A stretch of DNA of 64,000 nucleotides from Sphingomonas sp. PR090111-T3T-6A (GTDB lineage: Bacteria; Pseudomonadota; Alphaproteobacteria; Sphingomonadales; Sphingomonadaceae). A program made the position numbers and the translations under genes. The stretch is from the NCBI RefSeq assembly GCF_000383095.1, contig NZ_AORL01000021.1:1054001-1118000 (forward strand), in the 5' to 3' direction. Shown in pieces: positions 1 through 6,659 of the stretch (the first letter of the stretch is position 1; the number at the start of each line of letters is the position of its first letter). The notes under the pieces are model-generated. The model was not told the DNA's origin. It searched no databases and was given only the letters and a program-made list of their open reading frames with translations.

Positions 1-8
1 GGCGCCGC

Positions 9-230
9 GTGACGGGCGCCGACTTCGAGACCGCCATCTATGCGGCCGCCACTCAGGCGGTAGAGGCCATCACCGCCTTCTCCGGAGATCAAGCTGCGCG
101 CTACGCCGCCGGCCTCCTCGATGGCGCCCGGTACGGCGGCGTCCGGATCGAGACGATCGAGAAGGCCGTCGAGATTGTTATGCGCGCGCAGGATGCCGCC
201 TACATTCGTGCGGAGGCGGTTGGCCAATGA
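9..230 (+). CDS. Small hypothetical protein of the integrated element
   Basis: A 73-residue protein I do not recognise. It is Ala-rich, predicted mostly helical, with no membrane segment or signal peptide. Its stop overlaps the ATG of the next gene by four bases, so it probably belongs to the same transcript as the two DNA methyltransferases and the integrase that follow. That context suggests a phage or island accessory gene. The true start could lie upstream of the window, although the ATG at 9 opens a continuous frame. No function is proposed. Confidence 0.5.
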   Translation: MTGADFETAIYAAATQAVEAITAFSGDQAARYAAGLLDGARYGGVRIETIEKAVEIVMRAQDAAYIRAEAVGQ

Positions 231-895
231 ACGCGCGCGTACTTGTAGGCTGCGAGCGCTCGGGTGTCGTTCGGCGCGCCTTCGAGGCTCGGGGCTATGA
301 TGCATGGTCCTGCGACTTGGCGCCGGCGGACGATCGCAGCAACCGCCATATTCGCGGCGATCTTCGCGACCATCTCGACGACGGCTGGGATCTGCTCGCG
401 GTGATGCACCCTCCCTGCACGGTGCTGTGCAACTCCGGCGCGAAGTGGCTCTACATCGGGGGAAAGAAGGTCAACGGGCCAGATCCTGATCGCTGGCATG
501 AGCTGCGTCAGGCAGCGGCGTTCTATCGTCACCTGCGCGACGCGCGCCAGATCGCGCGCCGTGCCATCGAGAACCCGATTATGCATGGCCATGCGATCGA
601 GCTGACCAAACGAGGCATTACGCAGTTCGTTCAGCCGTGGTGGTTCGGCGAGCCGGCATTTAAGGCGACCGGTTTCGAGTTGATCAACCTCACCAAGCTG
701 GTGCCTACCAAGCGCCTGACACCACCAAAGCCCGGCACTTCCGAGCATAAGGCATGGAGCCGCGTGCATCGGCATAGTGGCTGGGGGCGTCATGCGCAGG
801 ATCGCGCACGCAAGCGGAGCGAAACCTATCCGGGCCTCGCTGACGCACTGGCGGACCAGTGGGGCCAGCTTCTCGACGTGAGGGCCGTCGCATGA
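227..895 (+). CDS. Phage-type DNA cytosine methyltransferase-like protein
   Basis: A 222-residue protein resembling the short C5-type methyltransferase-like proteins found in phages and prophages. The N-terminus has a SAM-binding type start (CERSGVVRRAF at about residues 9-19), followed by an acidic end of strand 2 (CDLAP). A Pro-Cys pair in MHPPCTVLCNSG (Cys about residue 64) sits where the catalytic PCQ loop of cytosine methylases lies. It is much shorter than a full C5 methylase and lacks an obvious target-recognition domain, so activity is uncertain. It overlaps its neighbours by four bases on both sides (ATGA junctions), consistent with translational coupling in an element operon. Confidence 0.6.
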   Translation: MNARVLVGCERSGVVRRAFEARGYDAWSCDLAPADDRSNRHIRGDLRDHLDDGWDLLAVMHPPCTVLCNSGAKWLYIGGKKVNGPDPDRWHELRQAAAFYRHLRDARQIARRAIENPIMHGHAIELTKRGITQFVQPWWFGEPAFKATGFELINLTKLVPTKRLTPPKPGTSEHKAWSRVHRHSGWGRHAQDRARKRSETYPGLADALADQWGQLLDVRAVA

Positions 896-1542
896 GCGAT
901 CGCTGCCGCAGGAGCGCGCCGACCATGCTCGTCGGGCAGGACGATCTCTTCCCCGACCTCGCGTTGGCTGCGCCGCCCTCATGGCCGTTTCACGGTCTCG
1001 GACGACGCCGCTACGGTGCGATCATCGCCGATCCGCCTTGGCGTTACGACAACTGGTCTGTTGCGGGATCGAAGAAGAACGCGATCGATCACTATCCGTG
1101 CATGCCGACGGCGGACCTCCGCGAGCTACCGGTCGCCGAACTCGCCGCGCCGGACTGCGCCCTGTTCATGTGGGCGACGGCACCGATGCTCGACCAGGCG
1201 TTCGAGCTTCTCGACGCATGGGGCTTCGCCTTCAAGAGCGCGGGATCATGGGCGAAGCAGTCGTCGACTGGCGCCGCCTGGGCGTTCGGCACAGGATATT
1301 GTTTCCGATCGGCGGCCGAGTTCTACCTTCTCGGCACGCGGGGTCGCCCTCGCGTCCAGTCTCGATCGATCCGCAACCTGATCGTGGCGCCCGTGCGCGA
1401 GCACAGCCGGAAGCCCGATCAGCTCCATGGAGACGTCGAGCGCCTCTATCCCGGCCCCTATGCTGAGCTGTTCGGCCGCCAGCGGCGTCCAGGCTGGGAC
1501 GTCTGGGGCAACGACGTCGACCGCTTCGCGGTGAATGCCTGA
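892..1542 (+). CDS. MT-A70 family adenine N6-methyltransferase
   Basis: A 216-residue SAM-dependent methyltransferase of the MT-A70 family, which methylates the N6 of adenine. The catalytic DPPW motif is at residues 47-50 (IIADPPWRYDNW), and the following region (ALFMWATAPMLDQAFELLDAWGF, then KPDQLHGDVERLYPG) matches the usual order of these phage enzymes. The ATG at 892 overlaps the stop of the preceding methylase gene (ATGA), so I prefer it to the in-frame ATG at 859. Such enzymes in prophages usually protect element DNA from host restriction. The element-specific target sequence cannot be read from the protein. Confidence 0.85.
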   Translation: MSDRCRRSAPTMLVGQDDLFPDLALAAPPSWPFHGLGRRRYGAIIADPPWRYDNWSVAGSKKNAIDHYPCMPTADLRELPVAELAAPDCALFMWATAPMLDQAFELLDAWGFAFKSAGSWAKQSSTGAAWAFGTGYCFRSAAEFYLLGTRGRPRVQSRSIRNLIVAPVREHSRKPDQLHGDVERLYPGPYAELFGRQRRPGWDVWGNDVDRFAVNA

Positions 1543-1826
1543 TGGAGCTTCTCACTCCCCAACAGGCGGCCAAGCGGCTCCATGTCTGTACGAAGACCCT
1601 TCGCCAGCTCAGGCGCGAAGGGTCCATCCGCTATGTTGCCATCACCGACCGAAAAATCAGATACCGGCCCGAGGACTGTGACGAATTTGTCGCCAGCCGC
1701 GCCCGGAAGGCTCCAGAATGTCCGTCTACAAGCCGAAAAACTCGCCGTATTTCCACTTCGACTTCGTCTGGAAAGGTCGTCGCTTTCACGGCTCGACGGG
1801 GCTCAAGACCAAACGCTCTGCGCTGA
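1542..1826 (+). CDS. Excisionase-like helix-turn-helix protein
   Basis: A 94-residue protein with an N-terminal winged HTH of the MerR/excisionase (HTH_17) type: LTPQQAAKRLHVCTKTLRQL followed by an arginine-rich wing ending RPEDCDEFVASRARK. Proteins of this kind act as recombination directionality factors or small regulators. It starts at an ATG that overlaps the preceding stop (TGATG). Its last 36 or so codons overlap the integrase gene in another frame by 109 bases, an unusually long overlap, so the tail is probably not conserved. Position immediately before the integrase supports an Xis role, though a simple repressor is possible. Confidence 0.65.
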   Translation: MELLTPQQAAKRLHVCTKTLRQLRREGSIRYVAITDRKIRYRPEDCDEFVASRARKAPECPSTSRKTRRISTSTSSGKVVAFTARRGSRPNALR

Positions 1827-2833
1827 GTTATGAGGAAAAGGAACGCGCGAAGGCGGTAAACGGCGGGAAGGAGCGCCCGCCGATCACCCTCGACGAAGCG
1901 TCCGGGCTCTATGAAGACAAGGTGGGTGCCAAGCCGTCCTGGCGAAACGTCGAAACCCGCATCAAGGTGCTACTCGCCGAGTTCGCCCCGGCGACGCTGT
2001 TGTCGGAGATCTCGCAGCGCGACCTTCTCGGCCTGGTGGCGCGTCGCCGCGACGGACGGGAGAATGCCTCCGTCAACCGCGAAATCGACGACTGGCGTGC
2101 GATCTGGCGCCACGCGCAGAAGAGCCGCTTCGATGTAGGCGAGATGCCGGATTGGGGCGCCCTGCGCCTCCACGTGCCCAACAATGACCCGCGCGAGCTG
2201 AGCGCGACCGAAGAAACTGCACTGTTCGAGCAGATCGATGATCTGCGGCCGGACCTCTACGATTTCTGTCTGTTCGCCTTGAAGACCGGATGGCGGATGA
2301 GCGAGGTGATGGGGCTGCGCTGGTCCGATGTCGACATGAACGCGGCGATCGCCACCACCCGCATCAAAGGCGGGGACGTCGTGAAGCGGCCGCTCACCCA
2401 AGAGATGGTTGTCACGATAGCGAACCAGCCTCGTGCGACCGAGCTGCCGGCCGCCGGCTTCGTCTTCACCTATGTCGCTCAGCGCACCAAGCCCGGCTTC
2501 ACCGACAAGCTCGGCCGCGTGCACCCAGTGAGGCGGAGGGGAGAGCGTTATCCCATGACCGAGCAGGTGCTCAGGCGCCCTTGGGCCGCCGCGAAAAAGG
2601 CCGCCGAGGTGGAGAATTTCCGGTTTCACGACCTCCGCCATACGCGAGGCACGCGCATCCTGCGGGCGACGGGCAATCTGGCGGCTGCCAAGGAGGCGCT
2701 CAAGCATCGGTCGATCAAGACGACGCTGCGCTATGCCCATGCGAGCGATGACGACATCCGCCGGGCGCTCGATGCATCAGAGTCCCGGACTATTCCCGAA
2801 GTCCCGGCTAAGTCGGTCAAAAAAGGGAAGTGA
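1718..2833 (+). CDS. int: Tyrosine-type site-specific integrase
   Basis: A 371-residue phage integrase. The catalytic set is visible: Arg193 in TGWRMSEVMGLRW, the HxxR box HDLRH at residues 304-308 (His304, Arg307), His330 in LKHRS and the nucleophile Tyr339 in RYAHAS. An N-terminal SAM-like core-binding region spans roughly residues 55-150. It would catalyse strand exchange between the element and chromosomal attachment sites. The gene ends 33 bases from a truncated tRNA-Val gene, the expected place for an integrase next to its own att site. The rest of the element lies to the left of the window. Confidence 0.95.
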   Translation: MSVYKPKNSPYFHFDFVWKGRRFHGSTGLKTKRSALSYEEKERAKAVNGGKERPPITLDEASGLYEDKVGAKPSWRNVETRIKVLLAEFAPATLLSEISQRDLLGLVARRRDGRENASVNREIDDWRAIWRHAQKSRFDVGEMPDWGALRLHVPNNDPRELSATEETALFEQIDDLRPDLYDFCLFALKTGWRMSEVMGLRWSDVDMNAAIATTRIKGGDVVKRPLTQEMVVTIANQPRATELPAAGFVFTYVAQRTKPGFTDKLGRVHPVRRRGERYPMTEQVLRRPWAAAKKAAEVENFRFHDLRHTRGTRILRATGNLAAAKEALKHRSIKTTLRYAHASDDDIRRALDASESRTIPEVPAKSVKKGK

Positions 2834-2834
2834 T

Positions 2835-2855
2835 TTCAACGTGATGATCGTTGAA
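2835..2855. repeat. Inverted repeat between integrase and attachment site
   Basis: A perfect 7-bp inverted repeat (TTCAACG, 7-nt spacer, CGTTGAA) directly after the integrase stop. It could be the stem of a weak terminator, but no T-run follows. It could also be an arm-type binding site for the integrase or Xis beside the attachment core. Confidence 0.4.
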
Positions 2856-2865
2856 CACAGCGACA

Positions 2866-2902
2866 GTGTAAACGAGCCGCTCTACCGCTGAGCTAACCGC
2901 CC
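2866..2902 (-). pseudogene. Truncated tRNA-Val(UAC) 5' half at the element attachment site
   Basis: Read on the minus strand from 2902, the sequence gives a 7-base acceptor strand (GGGCGGT), TA, a D-arm GCTC-AGCGGTA-GAGC, then anticodon stem GCTCG and loop TTTACAC with anticodon TAC. After the loop the expected complementary stem CGAGC, variable loop, T-arm and acceptor 3' strand are missing; the sequence becomes element DNA. This is the 5' half of a tRNA-Val gene cut at the anticodon loop, a common crossover site for tyrosine integrases. The intact tRNA should be rebuilt at the far end of the element or exist elsewhere. Confidence 0.75.
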
Positions 2903-2970
2903 ACATGCGCCGGAAGCCGCCTCTTAGCGGGCTTTGGCATTCCGGCAAGCCTGTTTCGCCATGCCGCCGG

Positions 2971-3849
2971 TCAGCCGGCCGGCGCCACGATCCGCCGGGC
3001 AGCCGCCAGATAATTGTGCATCACCGCCGCCGCCTGCTCGGAAAGCGCGATGAACACCCGGCGCCCGTCGCGTGGATCGGGGCGGCGGACGAGAAGCTCC
3101 TGCTTCGTCATATGCGCGATCCAGCGCAGCGCCGTCGTCGCCGGCACCGCCGCCGCGATGCACAAGCTCGACGCCGACACCGAGCGCCGCCCGAGTCGCG
3201 CGCCCATCAGGTCGAGCAGGATGTCCCACGCCGGATCGGCAAACAGCGACGGCACGAAATGTTGCCCACGCAAGCGGCGCAGTCGCAGCATCGCCTGCAC
3301 CAGCCGCGCATCCGCCGCCGAGCCTTCGACCATCGGCTCCACCTCCTGCGCCGACGGCGGCAGGCGGCGCGCGATCAGCCCCACTTCGTCGCTCAGCCGC
3401 TGATCCTCCTCCCGCGAGCTGTCCGACGTGAGCGGCGGGGGCGGTGATAAGAGATCCTCCAGCGCGGCCTCCAGTTCGCCGGGCTCGGGATCGACGAGGA
3501 TGCGCACGCCGATATCCGCGATCCGCGCCGTCACCACGTCGATGAGCCCCGGCGGCGTCAGGATCAGTGTGGAGAGGCTCCCCACCCGCCCGGCCTGCGC
3601 ATCGAGCCACATCAGCAGCCCGTCCAGCGCCGCGCCGCCATCCTCCCGCAGATCGACCACGATCCGCGCGCCTGACTGACTGTCGAGCCGGTCGGCGGCC
3701 GTGTCGATCGGCTCGCTTGCCGACACCCTGCCCCCCGACAGGATGATGCGATCCGCCAGACGCGCACGCCGCGCCGCATCGTCCCCGAACAACAGCACGG
3801 CCGGCGCGCACGACCGGTCATAGAGAATGTCAGCGGGCTGGGCGTTCAT
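2971..3849 (-). CDS. MarR-type winged-helix regulator with receiver-like N-terminal domain
   Basis: A 292-residue regulator. The C-terminal third (about 195-290) is a MarR-like winged helix, including ALRWIAHMTKQELLVRRPDPRDGRR, the recognition helix and wing. The N-terminal 130 residues look like a response-regulator fold: LLFGDDAARRARL, then IVVDLRED (possible phospho-Asp), TLILTPPG, and LVDPEPGELEAAL in the place of the usual KPF-type end, with Asp replacing the conserved Lys. The fold assignment is inference. I chose the ATG at 3849 because GGAGG lies 11 bases upstream; a longer frame begins at 3906. The upstream region holds several CTCCGTT repeats, suggesting autoregulation. It lies just past fliS but may not be a flagellar gene. 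Confidence 0.7.
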   Translation of the reverse strand: MNAQPADILYDRSCAPAVLLFGDDAARRARLADRIILSGGRVSASEPIDTAADRLDSQSGARIVVDLREDGGAALDGLLMWLDAQAGRVGSLSTLILTPPGLIDVVTARIADIGVRILVDPEPGELEAALEDLLSPPPPLTSDSSREEDQRLSDEVGLIARRLPPSAQEVEPMVEGSAADARLVQAMLRLRRLRGQHFVPSLFADPAWDILLDLMGARLGRRSVSASSLCIAAAVPATTALRWIAHMTKQELLVRRPDPRDGRRVFIALSEQAAAVMHNYLAAARRIVAPAG

Positions 3850-3857
3850 CGGGAGAC

Positions 3858-3930
3858 CTCCGTTCCATCTCCGTTCCGGTATTGCACCAGAACGGAGATA
3901 GGTCATCCCGGAAACAAATCCAAAACGGAG
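3858..3930. promoter_or_regulatory. CTCCGTT/AACGGAG operator array
   Basis: A perfect 10-bp inverted repeat, ATCTCCGTTC (3867-3876) and GAACGGAGAT (3890-3899), with a 13-bp spacer. It is flanked by two further half-sites, CTCCGTT at 3858-3864 and AACGGAG at 3924-3930. The half-site nearest the gene overlaps the ribosome-binding site of the MarR-type regulator. The arrangement is that of an autoregulatory operator; the binding protein is inferred from position only. Confidence 0.55.
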
Positions 3931-3952
3931 CGATCCCGATCGCCCCCGGGCA

Positions 3953-4351
3953 TCAGCCGATCCTGGCCCAGGCGGAAGCGATCTCCGAGATCATCTCGCG
4001 CGTCTGGATCACGGGCTTGGGATCGTGCCCGCCGACGCCCTGCTCCAGCAGCCGGCGCGCCTCGCGATAGATGGCGGACAGGCCCCGCGCCAGCTCGCCG
4101 CCCTGCTGATGATCGAGGCAGCCCTCCAGCCCGAACAGGATCGCGTTCGCCCGCGCCTTGCGCTGGATCGCGCCCGCGCGGGTCAGCGTGCCGTTCGCGG
4201 ACAGGCCGACCACCAGCGTGTCGAGCGACTTGATGAGTTCCTCGTACAGCACCGCGATGAGCTGGTGAGGCGTCGCGCCCTCCACCTTGCTGGCGATATC
4301 GATCGTGCTGTAGCGCGCCTTGGCGGCGGCGTATCCCGCTGTCGCGAACAT
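3953..4351 (-). CDS. fliS: Flagellar export chaperone FliS
   Basis: A 132-residue helical protein of FliS type, which binds the C-terminus of newly made flagellin in the cytoplasm and keeps it unfolded for export. Recognisable parts are the N-terminal AAAKARYSTIDI, then GATPHQLIAVLYEELIKSLDTL and KARANAILFGLEGCLDHQQGGELARGLSAIYR, the conserved first and second helices. It follows fliD on the same strand with a 49-base gap and a good GAGGAAG ribosome-binding site, so it is probably co-transcribed with fliD from the FliA-type promoter upstream of fliD. FliS is absent from FlaF/FlbT-type alphaproteobacterial systems such as Caulobacter. Confidence 0.92.
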   Translation of the reverse strand: MFATAGYAAAKARYSTIDIASKVEGATPHQLIAVLYEELIKSLDTLVVGLSANGTLTRAGAIQRKARANAILFGLEGCLDHQQGGELARGLSAIYREARRLLEQGVGGHDPKPVIQTREMISEIASAWARIG

Positions 4352-4400
4352 CGTCTTCTTCCTCTAAATCCTGTCGTTTCCGGGGCCGGTCAGCACCGGG

Positions 4401-6107
4401 TCAGCTCGTCGATTTCGTCCAGAGATCAACCTGTTGCGTGAGATAGCTCTGGGTCGCCTTGTAGCCCGAGACCAGCGTGTTCATCGTCGTGAACTGCGAG
4501 ACCAGCCGGTCATGATAGACCTGCACCTGCGTGTCCGCCTTGGCGAGCGCGTCGGCGAGGCTGCTCTTCTGCGTGGTCAGGCTCTTGTTCAGCGCCGTGA
4601 GCACGCCGTTGGAGCTATTGGTCATCGCATTGGCGAGGGTCTGGAGCACACCGCCCAGCCCCTGGTTGACCGTGATCGTCACGGTGCCCGGCGCGCCGGA
4701 CAGGATCTGGAGCGCGAGGCCGTCCGCACCGCTGCCGACGGGCGCCGTCAGGTTCCAGCTCGATGCGTTCATCGGCTTGCCGTTCACCGAACCCGTGGCG
4801 TTGCCGCCGTTCAGGGCGGGCGTGATGCCCGAGATGGTATAGACGCCCGAGGCCGCTGCGCCGGCGGCGTTGGTGATCAGCACCTGCCCCGAGCTGCTCG
4901 ACTGGGAGGTCTGGAACATCGCGGCGACGTCGTTCGGATAGCTGGTCAGCATCTTCGACAGCTTGGTCTGGTCGACCGTCAGCGTGCCGTCGAGGTTGGT
5001 GCCGACGCCCAGCTCCGCCAGCGTGCGGACCGAACCCGTGGCGGTGAGCGCGGTCGTCGTCAGCTTGGAGAGCTGGTCCTTCAACTGGCGCATCGAGGTG
5101 TTGCCGTACAGCGCCCCCGCAGCGCCCGTGCTCGAAGCCGCCGCCGTCGCGGTGGTGATCTCGCCCATCAGGCTGTTGTAGGCCGTCACGAAGTCGTTGA
5201 CCGCCTCGTTGATCGCGTCGGTCGGCACCGAGGAGCTGAGGCTCACGTCGCCCGTGCCCGTGAGCGTCATGGAGACGCCCGGGATCACGTCGTCGAAGCT
5301 GTTGCTCGGACGCGTGACGGTGACGCCGTCGACCGTGATGCTCGCGTCCTGCGCGGCGGTGGTGAGGGTCATGCCGCCGGTCGCGCCGCCGCCATAGGAA
5401 AGGCTGGAGAGCGACTGGCCGCCCGTGCCCGTGTCGCTGCCCGAGACGGTGAAGGCCTGCGCGGCGCCCGTCTTGCCCTTGAGGACGAGCGTGCTGCTGC
5501 CGTCCGCCGCCGTCACGACGTTGGCGGTGACGCCGCCGCCCTGCGCGTTGATCGCCTGAGCGATGCCGGCGACCGTGTTGTTGCTGCTGTCGACGTTGAT
5601 CGTGATCGGGGAGCCACCCGAGACCGTCAGGGTCAGCGTGCCGGTGTTGAAGGTCTGGCCCGACGCGAAGGTGGTCGACTTGATCGATTGCGCCTGGGCG
5701 AGCGCATCGACGTGGATGGTCGAGGTGAGGTCACCCAGCGGCACGCCCGCCTTGGCCGTCACCTTCATCACATTGGCGTTGGACGACACCGGCTGCACCT
5801 GGAGCGAGCCGCCGTTGATCAGCGTCTGGAGCGACTGCGAGAAGGTGAGGAGATCGCTGGCGATCGAGCCCTCCGCCGAAAGCTGCGCGGTGTTCGTCGC
5901 CTGCTTCGCGGTGATGCCGTCTTCCAGCGATGCCTTCTGCGCGGCGGTCAGGCTGGTGATGATATTGTCGGTATCGATGCCCGCGCCGGCGTTGAGCCCG
6001 CTCAGGATGGACTGGCCAAGCGACGCGTTGGTGGAGGTCGACGACGACGACGAGGTCGTCGAAGTCGACGCCGCCGTGCTGCCGCTTGTTGCTGAAGTCG
6101 TCGTCAT
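4401..6107 (-). CDS. fliD: Flagellar filament capping protein FliD (HAP2)
   Basis: A 568-residue FliD. It forms the cap at the filament tip that guides flagellin assembly. A Ser/Thr-rich N-terminal leader (about 35 residues) precedes the conserved helical start LGQSILSGLNAGAGIDTDNIITSL. The C-terminal helical domain ends KADTQVQVYHDRLVSQFTTMNTLVSGYKATQSYLTQQ, the typical FliD coiled end with terminal Phe/Thr repeats. The middle is beta-rich and variable. A FliA-type promoter (6129-6155) sits just upstream, as expected for a late gene. FliS follows downstream. Export is through the flagellar type III apparatus, so no signal peptide is expected or seen. Confidence 0.95.
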   Translation of the reverse strand: MTTTSATSGSTAASTSTTSSSSSTSTNASLGQSILSGLNAGAGIDTDNIITSLTAAQKASLEDGITAKQATNTAQLSAEGSIASDLLTFSQSLQTLINGGSLQVQPVSSNANVMKVTAKAGVPLGDLTSTIHVDALAQAQSIKSTTFASGQTFNTGTLTLTVSGGSPITINVDSSNNTVAGIAQAINAQGGGVTANVVTAADGSSTLVLKGKTGAAQAFTVSGSDTGTGGQSLSSLSYGGGATGGMTLTTAAQDASITVDGVTVTRPSNSFDDVIPGVSMTLTGTGDVSLSSSVPTDAINEAVNDFVTAYNSLMGEITTATAAASSTGAAGALYGNTSMRQLKDQLSKLTTTALTATGSVRTLAELGVGTNLDGTLTVDQTKLSKMLTSYPNDVAAMFQTSQSSSSGQVLITNAAGAAASGVYTISGITPALNGGNATGSVNGKPMNASSWNLTAPVGSGADGLALQILSGAPGTVTITVNQGLGGVLQTLANAMTNSSNGVLTALNKSLTTQKSSLADALAKADTQVQVYHDRLVSQFTTMNTLVSGYKATQSYLTQQVDLWTKSTS

Positions 6108-6128
6108 GCCCTTGTCCCTTCGGATCCC

Positions 6129-6155
6129 AGAACGACCATGCCGCGAAAATCTTTA
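6129..6155 (-). promoter_or_regulatory. FliA (sigma-28) promoter of fliD
   Basis: On the minus strand, -35 TAAA (6155-6152), 15-nt spacer, -10 GTCGTTCT (6136-6129). The enterobacterial sigma-28 consensus is TAAA-N15-GCCGATAA. The same TAAA-N15-GTCGTT pattern precedes the flagellin gene, which makes both more credible. Predicted start about 15 bases before the fliD ATG. Confidence 0.7.
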
Positions 6156-6163
6156 CAGGCCGT

Positions 6164-6583
6164 TCACCGCACCCAGCCGACGAGCTGGCGAACCGCGGCC
6201 GAGCCCAGCCGGGCCTGCGCGCGGAGCGACTGATCGCCCGCCGCACCGATCCGCTGCGCCAGTTCAGTGGCCGTGATCGTGTCGCGCGATTCAGCCATGG
6301 CTTCTCCCGGCCCGCGCGACAGGCTGCCCATCGCCTCGACCAGCGAGACCGCCGTGGCGAGCCGCGCGCGCATGTCGGAGAGCCTGCGCTCCTCCTCCTC
6401 GCGCTCCAGCTCGGCGGCACTTTCCTCGTCGACAAGCGCCGGCCCGCCCTGCGCGGCGTGCAGCGACTTCAGCCAGCGCAGCCGGCGCTCCCGCCGCACC
6501 ACGCCCTGCCGGGTGGAGAGCGCGCTCGCCACGGAGAGCGCCACCGGCTCCACCGCACCGATCGCCTCGACCCCTTCGATCAT
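6164..6583 (-). CDS. Uncharacterised late flagellar gene between flhB and fliD
   Basis: A 139-residue protein I do not recognise. It is predicted helical with a charged central segment (DEESAAELEREEEERRLSDMRARL) and has no signal peptide or membrane span. A longer frame begins at 6679, overlapping flhB. I prefer the ATG at 6583 because codons upstream of about 6592 lose the strong GC third-position bias, GGGAG lies 10 bases before 6583, and a FliA-type promoter lies in the 6618-6644 interval. If that promoter is real, the protein belongs with flagellin and FliD in the late class, for example as an export chaperone, filament-related or motor accessory protein. That role is inference from position. 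Confidence 0.6.
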   Translation of the reverse strand: MIEGVEAIGAVEPVALSVASALSTRQGVVRRERRLRWLKSLHAAQGGPALVDEESAAELEREEEERRLSDMRARLATAVSLVEAMGSLSRGPGEAMAESRDTITATELAQRIGAAGDQSLRAQARLGSAAVRQLVGWVR

Positions 6584-6617
6584 CGCCTGCACGCTCCCTC
6601 GGGCTGTCCCAAGGGCT

Positions 6618-6644
6618 AGAACGGCAGCGATCCGCTTTTCTTGA
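6618..6644 (-). promoter_or_regulatory. Probable FliA promoter of the uncharacterised gene
   Basis: Minus strand -35 TCAA (6644-6641), exact 15-nt spacer, -10 GCCGTTCT (6625-6618). One mismatch from TAAA at -35; the -10 combines the classical GCCG start with the GTTCT end seen before fliD. It would give a leader of about 28 bases to the ATG at 6583. Confidence 0.55.
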
Positions 6645-6659
6645 GGCCCGACACGCGAA

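Noticed and set aside
2833-2902. An intact tRNA gene at the integrase end
   Set aside because: Anticodon stem cannot close after the loop and there is no T-arm or 3' acceptor strand; only the 5' half is present.
4434-6095. A 553-codon plus-strand open frame opposite fliD
   Set aside because: Arg/Gly-rich shadow of fliD with no ribosome-binding site or recognisable domain.
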